Assembly (NCBI RefSeq): GCF_000969605.1
Contig: NZ_JZUE01000006.1
Location: forward strand, 1-64,000
DNA: 64,000 nt
Source: Aquincola tertiaricarbonis
Lineage (GTDB): Bacteria; Pseudomonadota; Gammaproteobacteria; Burkholderiales; Burkholderiaceae_C
Direction: 5' to 3'
How positions within the stretch are numbered: position 1 is the first letter of the stretch; every line of letters begins with the position of its first letter. A model generated the notes under the pieces. The model searched no databases. It saw only the letters and a program-made list of their open reading frames with translations, and was not told the origin of the DNA. The position numbers were made by a program, and so were the translations under genes. This document shows positions 50,912 through 58,503 of the stretch, piece after piece.

Positions 50912-51892
50912 TCAGCGCCCCGTCAGCAGCACGGCCTTGCCCTGCACCTTGCGCCGCAGCAGGTCGTTGAGCGCATCGGCCGCGCGTTCCAGCGGATAGG
51001 TGGCCGAGACATGCGGCTTCAGCTTGCCCTCGCCGATCCACTGCATCAACTCGGCCAGGTTGGCCGCGTTGCGCTGCGGCTCGTTGCGCGTGAAGGCGCC
51101 CCAGAACACACCCACGATGGCGCAGCCCTTGAGCAGCGGCAGGTTCAACGGCAGGCTGGGAATGCGCCCGGCCGCGAAGCCCACCACCAGGAAGCGGCCG
51201 TTCCAGGCCATGCCGCGCAATGCGGGCTCGCTGTAGTCGCCGCCCACCGGGTCGTAGACCACGTCCACGCCGCGGCCGTCGGTCAGCTGCTTGATGCGTT
51301 CGCGCAGGTCTTCGCGGCTGTAGTCGATGGTGTCGGTGGCGCCGTGGGCGCGGCACAGCGCGAGCTTGTCTTCGCTCGATGCTGCGGCGATCACCCGCGC
51401 GCCCATGGCCTTGCCCAGTTCCACCGCCGCCAGGCCGACGCCGCCGGCTGCGCCCAGCACCAGCAGGGTTTCGCCGGGCTGCAGCTTCGCGCGGTCCTTC
51501 AGCGCATGGTGCGAGGTGCCGTAGGTCAGCGTGAAAGCCGCCGCCACCGGGAAGTCCATCCCGTCGGGCATCGGGATCAGCCGGCCGGCCTCGGCCACCA
51601 CCTCTTCCGCATAACCGCCCCAGGTGGTGGCGGCGATCACACGGTCGCCCACCGCGAAGCCCTGCACGCCTTCGCCCAGCGCCAGCACGGTGCCGGCCAC
51701 CTCGCCGCCGGGCGAGAACGGCAGCTCGGGCTTGAACTGGTACTTGCCCTGGATGATCAGCGTGTCGGGAAAGTTCACGCCGCAGGCCTTCACGCCCACC
51801 AGCACCTGGCCGGGTCCGGGCCGCGGCGTCGGCCGCTCCTCCACCACCAGCGATTCGGGCGGGCCCCAGGCCTTGCACAGCACGGCTCTCAT
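50912..51892 (-). CDS. NADPH:quinone oxidoreductase-like zinc-free MDR enzyme
   Basis: A 326-residue medium-chain dehydrogenase/reductase of the quinone oxidoreductase group. It begins MRAVLCKAWGPPESLVVEE, has GVNFPDTLIIQGKYQFKPELPFSPGGEVAG, and the NADPH motif LVLGAAGGVGLAAVELGKAMG near residue 145. Structural-zinc cysteines are absent. AGGAGA precedes the start, which overlaps the CoA-transferase stop (ATGA). In acyl-CoA operons such enzymes often reduce an alpha,beta-unsaturated carbonyl. The substrate is not known. Confidence 0.87.
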   Translation of the reverse strand: MRAVLCKAWGPPESLVVEERPTPRPGPGQVLVGVKACGVNFPDTLIIQGKYQFKPELPFSPGGEVAGTVLALGEGVQGFAVGDRVIAATTWGGYAEEVVAEAGRLIPMPDGMDFPVAAAFTLTYGTSHHALKDRAKLQPGETLLVLGAAGGVGLAAVELGKAMGARVIAAASSEDKLALCRAHGATDTIDYSREDLRERIKQLTDGRGVDVVYDPVGGDYSEPALRGMAWNGRFLVVGFAAGRIPSLPLNLPLLKGCAIVGVFWGAFTRNEPQRNAANLAELMQWIGEGKLKPHVSATYPLERAADALNDLLRRKVQGKAVLLTGR

Positions 51893-53142
51893 GGTTGATC
51901 TCCTGCAGCTTGTTGTTCGATCACGCCTTGCGCTTGCAGGGCGGCGATGTCGTCGTCTTCCAGGTCCAGCAACTCGCGCAGCACCTCGGCGGTGTGCTCG
52001 CCCAGCAGCGGCGGACCCGTGCGGTGCACCACCGGCGTGGCCGAGAACTGCAGCGGGTTGCCGATGATGGGCATGCTGCCCGCCAGCGTGTGCGGCACCT
52101 GCTGCAGCAGGCCGCGGTGCTGGATCTGCGGGTCGGCCAGCACCTGGTCGAAGCGGTTGATCGGCCCCGCAGGCACATTGGCCGCACGCAGCCGTGCCAT
52201 CCAGTGGTCGACGGTGTTGCCACGCAGGATGTCGGCGATCACCGGCACCAGGCTGTCGCGGTGGGCCACGCGCAGCGGCGTGTCGGCGTAACGCGGGTCG
52301 GTGGCCAGCTCGGGCCGACCGATCACAGCGGTGCACAGCTGCTGGAACTGCTTGTCGTTGCCCACCGCGATCATCACCTGGCCGTCGGCGCAGTCGAAGT
52401 CCTGGTACGGGCAGGTGAGCTGCGAGCGGATGCCCACGCGCTGCGGCATCACGCCCGCCACCACGTAGCTCATCGCCATCGACGACATCGCGGCCACCTG
52501 CGCATCCAGCATCGCCAGGTCGATGTACTGGCCTTCGCCCGACACGGTGTCGCGGTGGTGCAGCGCGGCCAGGATGCCGATGCAGGCGTAGAAGCCCGCC
52601 GTGGTGTCGGAAATGGGGTAGCCGGTGCGCTGCGGCCCGGCACCGGGCTGGCCGTCGGGCACGCCGGTCAGGCTCATCAGGCCGCTCATCGCCTGGAACA
52701 CCAGGTCGTATCCGGGCAGCGCGCTGTAGGGCCCGGTCTGGCCGAAGCCGCTGATCGAGCAATACACCAGCCGCGGGTTGATCGCACGCAGCGAGGCTTC
52801 GTCTAGACCATAACGCTTGAGGTCGCCGGCCTTGAAGTTCTCCACCACCACGTCGGCCGTCTCGGCCAGCCGGCGGATCAACTGGTGGCCGTCGGGCGTG
52901 GCCATGTCGATGGCGATCGAGCGCTTGTTGCGGTTGAGCGCCAGGAACACGCTGCGGTCGCTGGTGGGCCGGCCGTCGCGGTCGTTGAGCGGCGCGCCCT
53001 GGTGGCGCACGTCGTCGCCGGCGCCGGGGCGCTCGACCTTGATCACGTCGGCGCCGAAGTCCGCCAGCATCTGCGTGGCCCAGGGTCCGGAGAGGATGCG
53101 GCTCAGGTCGAGCACGCGGATGTTGCCGAGCAATGCGGTCAT
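51889..53142 (-). CDS. CaiB/BaiF family CoA transferase of the acyl-CoA operon
   Basis: A 417-residue family III CoA transferase: GNIRVLDLSRILSGPWATQMLADFGADVIKVERPGAGDDVR at the N-terminus (first 45 residues), NRNKRSIAIDM, and PISDTTAGFYACIGILAALHHRD around the catalytic Asp region. It likely loads CoA on the incoming acid at the entry of the pathway. Both ends overlap neighbours by four bases, so it is tightly coupled to the MaoC-like and quinone oxidoreductase-like genes. Confidence 0.9.
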   Translation of the reverse strand: MTALLGNIRVLDLSRILSGPWATQMLADFGADVIKVERPGAGDDVRHQGAPLNDRDGRPTSDRSVFLALNRNKRSIAIDMATPDGHQLIRRLAETADVVVENFKAGDLKRYGLDEASLRAINPRLVYCSISGFGQTGPYSALPGYDLVFQAMSGLMSLTGVPDGQPGAGPQRTGYPISDTTAGFYACIGILAALHHRDTVSGEGQYIDLAMLDAQVAAMSSMAMSYVVAGVMPQRVGIRSQLTCPYQDFDCADGQVMIAVGNDKQFQQLCTAVIGRPELATDPRYADTPLRVAHRDSLVPVIADILRGNTVDHWMARLRAANVPAGPINRFDQVLADPQIQHRGLLQQVPHTLAGSMPIIGNPLQFSATPVVHRTGPPLLGEHTAEVLRELLDLEDDDIAALQAQGVIEQQAAGDQP

Positions 53143-54014
53143 TCGGTGAACTCCACAAAGCCGTTGTTCATCACCACCACACCCCGCGCCGGCACGCTGG
53201 CGCGGAAGGCGGCGCGGCCGGGGGCGGTGTGCCACAGGTCCAGCTGCACCGCCTCGCCGGGGTACACCGGCGACGAGAAACGCCCACCCATCGCCTGCAG
53301 CGCTTCGGGCCGGCCGCTGCACAGCCGCCTGACCAGGCCATGGCCCACCACGCCGAAGGTGGCCAGCCCATGCAGGATGGGCCGCGGGAAGCCGGCCGCG
53401 CGCGCGGTGGCCGGGTCGCTGTGCAGCGGGTTGTAGTCGCCCGACAGCCGGTACACCAGCGCCGATTGCGCAGAGGTGGGCAGCGTGACGGCGTCGTCGG
53501 CCGGCCGCTCGGGCACGGCCTGCGGGCCGGTGGCTTCGACGGGCGGGGGATGGGCCCCCGCACCGCCGAAGCCACCATCGCCGCGACAGAACACCGTCTG
53601 CCGCACCGTGGCCAGCAGCTCGCCGCGGTCCACGTCGACGATCTCGCGTTCGACGTAGATCAACGCACCCTTGTCGGCGCCCTTGTCCACCAGGCCCACG
53701 ATGCGGCTGGTGCCGCGCACCGTGGCCTCGGCCGGCAGCGGGCGGTGGACGCGCAGCGCATGTTCGCCGTGCACCGTCTTCACCCAGTCCAGCCCGAAAC
53801 GCGGCTCGCGCATCCAGAAGCCGGGGTAGCCCATCACGTTGGCCATCGTGGGCTGCACCTTCAGCCGCGTCTCGTCGACGAAGGCGAGGTCGGCCTCGTC
53901 CATCGGGTCGAGACCCACGCCCAGCCCCAGCGCATAGAGGATGCAGTCGCGCCAGCCGATGCGCTGCTCGATCACCGGCAGCGGCTCGGCCAGCAGGCGT
54001 CGTGGATCGATCAT
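53139..54014 (-). CDS. MaoC-type double-hotdog enoyl-CoA hydratase
   Basis: A 291-residue hydratase with two hotdog domains. The hydratase-2 motif YRLSGDYNPLHSDP lies at 188-201, with catalytic Asp193 and His198, followed by AARAAGFPRPILHG-like sequence. The N-terminal hotdog (GVGLDPMDEADLAFVDE) shapes a pocket for larger acyl chains, as in eukaryotic peroxisomal hydratase 2 and steroid-degradation hydratases. It should add water to a 2-enoyl-CoA to give the (R)-3-hydroxy form. It is adjacent to the thiolase-like gene (no gap) and overlaps the CoA transferase start. Confidence 0.87.
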   Translation of the reverse strand: MIDPRRLLAEPLPVIEQRIGWRDCILYALGLGVGLDPMDEADLAFVDETRLKVQPTMANVMGYPGFWMREPRFGLDWVKTVHGEHALRVHRPLPAEATVRGTSRIVGLVDKGADKGALIYVEREIVDVDRGELLATVRQTVFCRGDGGFGGAGAHPPPVEATGPQAVPERPADDAVTLPTSAQSALVYRLSGDYNPLHSDPATARAAGFPRPILHGLATFGVVGHGLVRRLCSGRPEALQAMGGRFSSPVYPGEAVQLDLWHTAPGRAAFRASVPARGVVVMNNGFVEFTE

Positions 54015-55169
54015 CTACAGCACCTCCGCCGTGCCGAGGATGGCCGTGGCCTGGCTGGACAGCACGCCGCCGTTGGCATGGGCCAGGGCCAGCTGCACGC
54101 CGGGCACCTGGCGCGCGCCGCATTCGCCGCGCAGCTGCTGCACCGCCTCGATCACGGTGAACAGGCCGTACATGCCCGGGTGGTTGCAAGACAGCCCGCC
54201 GCCATTGGTGTTGACCGGCAGCGCACCGCCCGGCGAGATGGCACCGGCCTGCACCATGGCGCCGGCCTCGCCCTTGGCGCAGAAGCCCAGGTCCTCCAGG
54301 AACAGCAGCGTGTTGATGGTGAAGGCGTCGTACAGCATCACATGCTGGATGTCCTTGGCGCCCACGCCGGCCATCGCATAGGCCCGCTGGCCGGACTGCA
54401 CCGCGCCGGTGGTGGTGAGGTCCGGCATGGCCGAGATCTGCCGGTGCGTGACGGCCACGCCGGTGCCCAGCAGGTAGGCCGGCCGCTGGGGCAGGTCGCG
54501 CGCACGGTCGGCGCGGGTGATCACCAGCGCCGCGCCGCCGTCGGTCACCAGGCAGCAGTCGGCCTTGCTCAGCGGGTCGCTCACCATGCGGGAGGCCAGC
54601 ACCTGCTGCAGCGTGAGCGGCTCCTGCATGAAGGCATCGGGATTCAGCCGCGCCCAGTCGCGCGCCGCCACCGCCACGGCCGCCAACTGCTCGCGCGTGG
54701 TGCCGTATTTGTGCATGTGGCGGGCCGCGGCCAGCGCGTAACTGCTGATCGGGTAGCGCGGCTTGTACGGGTTCTCGTAGGGCTGCGGGTCGGGCATCGA
54801 GGCCAGCTTGCCGCCAGCCGTGAGCTGGTTGGAGCCGTAGCACACCAGCGCCACGTCGCACAGCCCATGCGCCAGCGCCGACATCGCCGACTGCAGGTGG
54901 AACAGGAAGCTGGCGCCGCCCACCATCGTGCCTTCGGCATGGCGCACCTGCAGGCCCAGCCGCTCGGTCACGTTGAGCACTGGCAGGCCGGAGGTAGACA
55001 TCGCGCAGAACAGGCCGTCCACGTCCTTCAGTCCCAGGCCGCAGTCCTCCAGCGCCAGCACTGCGGCTTCCTGCAACTGGTCGAAGGGCGAGCGGTCGGG
55101 TGCGTTCCAGCGGCGGGTGTTGCCGATGCCGACGATGGCGGCCGCGCCGCGCAAGGCATGCGCCGTCAT
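54015..55169 (-). CDS. Thiolase-fold (lipid-transfer/Ltp2-like) protein without the nucleophile Cys
   Basis: A 384-residue thiolase-superfamily protein of the SCP-x/lipid-transfer branch. Where thiolases have NNCATGS with the acyl-accepting Cys, this chain reads TMVGGASFLF (81-90), so the nucleophile is missing. Other active-site features remain: YDAFT with Tyr280, CNHPGMYG with His330 and Tyr334, and AHANGG near 363-368. Cys-less thiolase-fold enzymes such as Ltp2 act as retro-aldolases together with a DUF35 partner. Here a DUF35 gene overlaps the start and a MaoC hydratase follows. Acyltransferase activity is therefore less likely than aldol cleavage (inference). Confidence 0.82.
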   Translation of the reverse strand: MTAHALRGAAAIVGIGNTRRWNAPDRSPFDQLQEAAVLALEDCGLGLKDVDGLFCAMSTSGLPVLNVTERLGLQVRHAEGTMVGGASFLFHLQSAMSALAHGLCDVALVCYGSNQLTAGGKLASMPDPQPYENPYKPRYPISSYALAAARHMHKYGTTREQLAAVAVAARDWARLNPDAFMQEPLTLQQVLASRMVSDPLSKADCCLVTDGGAALVITRADRARDLPQRPAYLLGTGVAVTHRQISAMPDLTTTGAVQSGQRAYAMAGVGAKDIQHVMLYDAFTINTLLFLEDLGFCAKGEAGAMVQAGAISPGGALPVNTNGGGLSCNHPGMYGLFTVIEAVQQLRGECGARQVPGVQLALAHANGGVLSSQATAILGTAEVL

Positions 55170-55567
55170 GTCGCGGCTCCTTCGTCGGCGATGAACACCA
55201 CGTGCGGCTCCTCACCCTGGCCCGCGATGTGCGGCCGCACCCGCAGGCCGATGGTCACCTCGGGCCGCGTGCTGCCATCGGCACCATCCACGCGGCTCAT
55301 CATCCGTGCGCCGCCGGGCAGCTCGACGATCACCACGTTGTAGTCGCCCGCGCGGTCGCGCACCGTGGTGGCCGCATACACCTCGGCCTCCGCCGGCCCG
55401 GCCCGCCAGGCCAGCCGCGGGCTGCCGCACACCCGGCACACCAGCGCGGGTGGAAAGCGCGTGGCTGCGCAGTCCTCGCAGTGCTGCAGCACGAAGCGCC
55501 CTTCCTCGAGCGCCTGGCGGTACTGCGCATCGGGCCCGGGCCCGTCGAATCTCGTGTCGGTGGCCAT
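55166..55567 (-). CDS. DUF35 zinc-ribbon/OB-fold partner protein
   Basis: A 133-residue protein with an N-terminal helix, a rubredoxin-like zinc ribbon (C30, C33, C44, C47 in CEDCAATRFPPALVCRVC) and an OB fold (AEVYAATTVRDRAGDYNVVIVELPGGARM). DUF35 proteins bind thiolase-fold enzymes and act as acyl-CoA-binding or gating subunits. Its stop overlaps the thiolase-like start. A GTG at 55576, overlapping the hydratase stop, is an alternative start adding three residues. Confidence 0.88.
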   Translation of the reverse strand: MATDTRFDGPGPDAQYRQALEEGRFVLQHCEDCAATRFPPALVCRVCGSPRLAWRAGPAEAEVYAATTVRDRAGDYNVVIVELPGGARMMSRVDGADGSTRPEVTIGLRVRPHIAGQGEEPHVVFIADEGAAT

Positions 55568-55572
55568 GCGCT

Positions 55573-56340
55573 TCACTTCCCTTGCCACACCGGCTTGCGC
55601 TTCTCGGCAAACGCGGCCGAGCCTTCACGCGCATCGGCGGAAGTGAAGATGTGCTCGGTCATCGCGGCCTGGCGGGTCCACAGCTCGTCGGCCGGCCAGT
55701 CCTGCGATTCGACGATCACCCGCTTGCTGGCGGCCACCGACAGCGGCCCGTTGCCGGCGATGGTCTGCGCCAGCTTGCGTGCTTCGGCCAGCGCCTGGCC
55801 CGGTGCGCTCAAGCGGTTGACCAGGCCGTAGGCATGGGCGCGTGCGGCCGGGAACATGTCGCCGGTGAGCGCCAGTTCCATCGCGATGCGGTAGGGCAAC
55901 TGGCGCGGCAGCCGCACCAGCCCGCCCGCGGTGGCGGCCAGGCCGCGCTTGACCTCGGGCACGCCGAACTGCGCGTTGTCGGCGGCCACCACCAGGTCGC
56001 AGGCCAGCACCAGCTCGAAGCCGCCGGCCAGCGCGTAGCCTTCCGCCGCGGCGATCAGCGGCTTCTTCGGCGGCTGCATCGTCAGCCCGCCGAAGCCGCG
56101 GCCGGGGATGCTGGGCCGCTCGCCGCGCAGGAAGCCCTTCAGGTCCATGCCGGCGCAGAAGCTGCCGCCGGCGCCGGTGAGGATGCCCAGCCGCAGGCCG
56201 TCGTCGGCGTCCAGCCGGTCCAGCGCCTCGGCGATCAGGCGGGCCGCGGCCAGCGTCATCGCATTGCGCGCCTCGGGGCGGTTGAGGGTGATGGTGAGGA
56301 TGCCGTCCTCGGCATCGACGAGCACTTCGGCCGTGGTCAT
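55573..56340 (-). CDS. Enoyl-CoA hydratase/isomerase (crotonase) family protein
   Basis: A 255-residue crotonase-fold protein. The oxyanion-hole segments are GAGGSFCAGMDLKGF and EGYALAGGFELVLACDLVVAADNAQFGVPEVKRGL; the second acidic position (E in PEVKRG) is the usual catalytic Glu region, while the first helix position after the oxyanion hole is Gly/Phe rather than Glu. It could hydrate or isomerise an enoyl-CoA. The start at 56340 gives the normal N-terminus (MTTAEVLVDAEDGILTITLNRP). Confidence 0.88.
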   Translation of the reverse strand: MTTAEVLVDAEDGILTITLNRPEARNAMTLAAARLIAEALDRLDADDGLRLGILTGAGGSFCAGMDLKGFLRGERPSIPGRGFGGLTMQPPKKPLIAAAEGYALAGGFELVLACDLVVAADNAQFGVPEVKRGLAATAGGLVRLPRQLPYRIAMELALTGDMFPAARAHAYGLVNRLSAPGQALAEARKLAQTIAGNGPLSVAASKRVIVESQDWPADELWTRQAAMTEHIFTSADAREGSAAFAEKRKPVWQGK

Positions 56341-56359
56341 GCGGTGGTGTCCTTGTTGT

Positions 56360-57127
56360 TCAACGGGGGGCCATGCGCAGCGCACCATCGAGCCGGATGG
56401 TTTCGCCGTTGAGCATCGGGTTGCTGACGATGTGCATCGCCAGGTGGGCGTATTCGTCGGGCGTACCCAGCCGCGCCGGGTGCGGCACCGAGGCGCTGAG
56501 CGTCTTGCGCGCATCGGCCGAGACACGCGCCAGCATCGGCGTGTCGAAGATGCCGGGCGCGATGGTGCACACGCGGATGCCCTTGCTGGCCAGGTCGCGT
56601 GCGGCCACGATCGTCATGCCCACCACGCCGGCCTTGGACGAGGCATAGCCGATCTGCCCGATTTGCCCTTCATAGGCCGCGACCGAGGCGGTGAGCACGC
56701 ACACGCCGCGTTCGCCTTCATCCGTCAGCTCATTGCGGGCCATGCGGCTGGCCGCCATGCGCACGGTGTTGAAGGTGCCGATCAGGTTGATGCGCACGAT
56801 GTCGACGTAGGTCTCCAGCGAGCCGGGGTTGCCCTCCTTGTCGAGCAGCCGCACCGGGCCGCCGCGGCCGGCGCAGTGCACCAGCACGCGGAACTCGCCC
56901 AGCGATGCGGCCAGGTCGCAGGCGGCAGCCATGTCGGCTTCGCTGGTGACGTCGGCCGGGGCGAAGCGCACGCCCTCGCCCAGCTCGCGCGCCACGCTCT
57001 CGCCGGCCGATTGCGGCAGGTCGGCGATGACTACGCAAGCGCCCTCGCCCACCAGCCGGCGTGCGGCCGCCAGGCCCAGGCCCGACGCACCGCCGGTCAC
57101 CAGGGCCGTGATTCCTTGAGTCTTCAT
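56360..57127 (-). CDS. SDR dehydrogenase, HSD17B10 / 3-hydroxyacyl-CoA type
   Basis: A 255-residue short-chain dehydrogenase: TGGASGLGLAAARRLVGEG for NAD binding with Asp in VVIADLP, and the catalytic Ser/Tyr/Lys in TASVAAYEGQIGQIGYASSKAG. The GQIGQ(I/A)xYxxSK form and the end FDTPML are typical of type-10 17beta-hydroxysteroid / 2-methyl-3-hydroxybutyryl-CoA dehydrogenases. Start 57127 has GGAG nine bases upstream. It is the first gene of the minus operon, and a CATAC-N6-GTATT site lies 41 bases before it. Confidence 0.9.
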   Translation of the reverse strand: MKTQGITALVTGGASGLGLAAARRLVGEGACVVIADLPQSAGESVARELGEGVRFAPADVTSEADMAAACDLAASLGEFRVLVHCAGRGGPVRLLDKEGNPGSLETYVDIVRINLIGTFNTVRMAASRMARNELTDEGERGVCVLTASVAAYEGQIGQIGYASSKAGVVGMTIVAARDLASKGIRVCTIAPGIFDTPMLARVSADARKTLSASVPHPARLGTPDEYAHLAMHIVSNPMLNGETIRLDGALRMAPR

Positions 57128-57168
57128 TCGAGGCATCTCCGTTGCACTTGAGGTTGCGGACGATCGTA

Positions 57169-57184
57169 CATACCGATAAGTATT
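57169..57184. promoter_or_regulatory. Operator-like site before the acyl-CoA operon
   Basis: CATAC-CGATAA-GTATT on + (AATAC-N6-GTATG on -) lies 42 bases from the SDR start. On the minus strand it ends in GGTATGTA, so a -10-like TATGTA occupies the same place relative to the palindrome as TATGTT does at 47095 and 57293. One arm carries a single mismatch. Confidence 0.6.
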
Positions 57185-57268
57185 TCCGCAAACGGCAAAG
57201 CATCCCGTTGCAGCCTTGGTGAGGCAACTCCATGGGTAAACACTGACGATCTACGGGTCTGATCCGCG

Positions 57269-57298
57269 TTGACCACGCGACATACGTACTGGTATGTT
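57269..57298 (+). promoter_or_regulatory. Promoter with overlapping CATAC-N6-GTATG operator
   Basis: TTGACC (57269-57274) and TATGTT (57293-57298) are 18 bases apart, a good sigma-70 promoter reading into the ABC receptor genes. The palindrome CATAC-GTACTG-GTATG (57281-57296) covers the spacer and most of the -10, the classic layout for repression. The regulator gene is not in the window. Confidence 0.72.
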
Positions 57299-57323
57299 CC
57301 GGTCCATGCCGAGAGGACAACGC

Positions 57324-58484
57324 ATGAACCCGAACCGCCGCAAGCTGGGCCTGGCCGCCTTGGGCGCCACCGCGCTGGCCTGGGCCTCGGCCGGCGCTGC
57401 ATGCGCACAGGCTGCCGGCCCGATCAAGGTCGGCGTGATCCTTCCGCTGTCGGGCGGTGCCGGGCCACAGGGCCAGCACGTCACCCAGGCCATCCAGGCG
57501 ATGGCCGCCTTGATCAACGAGGACGGCGGCGTGCTGGGCCGGCCGCTGGAGATCGTGGCGCGCGACGACGAATCGACGCCGGCCGTGGGCGTGTCACGCG
57601 CCACCGAACTGGTGGGCCAGGGTGTGGCGGTCATCCTCGAGGGCTGGAACAGCCCGGTGGCGCTGGCGATGCAGCCGGTGATCCACCGCGCGGGCGTGCT
57701 CGACATCACCCTGTTCGCCAGTGCCGACGCGATGCTGTCGGGCGAAGGCAATCCGCTGGCCATGCGGCTGAATGCCAGCAACACGCAAGGCGGTGCCGCG
57801 GTGGCCCAGGTGATCGCAGGCCGCCTCAAGGCCAGGCGTGTGGCCTTTCTCACCGAGAACGATGCCTACGGCAACGGCACGCAGGCCTCGATCGAGGCCG
57901 AGCTGAAGCGCCTGGGCTACGCCTATGAAAAGGTGGCCGAGGAGAAGTTTCCGTTCACGCAGGCCGACTTCCGCGTGGCGCTGACCAACGTGCGAGCGGC
58001 CAACCCCGAGGTGACGGTGGCCATCAACGCCAACGAAGGCCTGGGCATGCCGGCCATCCTGCGGCAGTTCAAGCAGGGCCGCGTGCCCGGCCAGCTGCTG
58101 GCCGCGCTGGGCACGGTGGCGCCCAGCGTGATCTCGGTGGCGGGCGACGCAGCCAATGGCGCGATGGGCGTGGACATCTACTTCCCGGATGTCGAGCCCT
58201 TTGCCTCCAACCCGGTGAACAAGCGCTTCGTGGCCAAGGTGCAAGCGCTGCACGGCAACACGCCGGACAAGTTCATGGCCGTGGGCGCCGCGGCGCTGCA
58301 GGTGTGGGCGATGGCCGCCAGCGAACTGAAGACGCTGGAGCGCGAGCCGGTCGCCCGGCGCATCCGCGGCGGCAGCTTCCAGGGCACGGTGTTCGGCGAC
58401 GTGAGCTTCGCGCCCGATGGCCAGCTGCAGTCGCGCACCCACGTGTTCCAGGTCCGCGACGGCCGCATCGTCGTACAGAAGTAG
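57324..58484 (+). CDS. Branched-chain-type ABC transporter receptor, copy 1
   Basis: A 386-residue periplasmic receptor of the LivJ/LivK type. A signal peptide ends near GAACAQA, then IKVGVILPLSGGAGPQGQHVTQAIQAMAALINEDGGVLGRPLEIVARDDES, the first lobe opening typical of the family. Start ATG 57324 has GAGAGGA upstream. It is followed by a close paralogue and by livG-, livF-, livH- and livM-type genes. The ligand could be an amino acid, aromatic acid or another small carboxylate; context favours the acid degraded by the divergent operon. Confidence 0.9.
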   Translation: MNPNRRKLGLAALGATALAWASAGAACAQAAGPIKVGVILPLSGGAGPQGQHVTQAIQAMAALINEDGGVLGRPLEIVARDDESTPAVGVSRATELVGQGVAVILEGWNSPVALAMQPVIHRAGVLDITLFASADAMLSGEGNPLAMRLNASNTQGGAAVAQVIAGRLKARRVAFLTENDAYGNGTQASIEAELKRLGYAYEKVAEEKFPFTQADFRVALTNVRAANPEVTVAINANEGLGMPAILRQFKQGRVPGQLLAALGTVAPSVISVAGDAANGAMGVDIYFPDVEPFASNPVNKRFVAKVQALHGNTPDKFMAVGAAALQVWAMAASELKTLEREPVARRIRGGSFQGTVFGDVSFAPDGQLQSRTHVFQVRDGRIVVQK

Positions 58485-58503
58485 ACAAGCAGGAGACCAC
58501 CGC

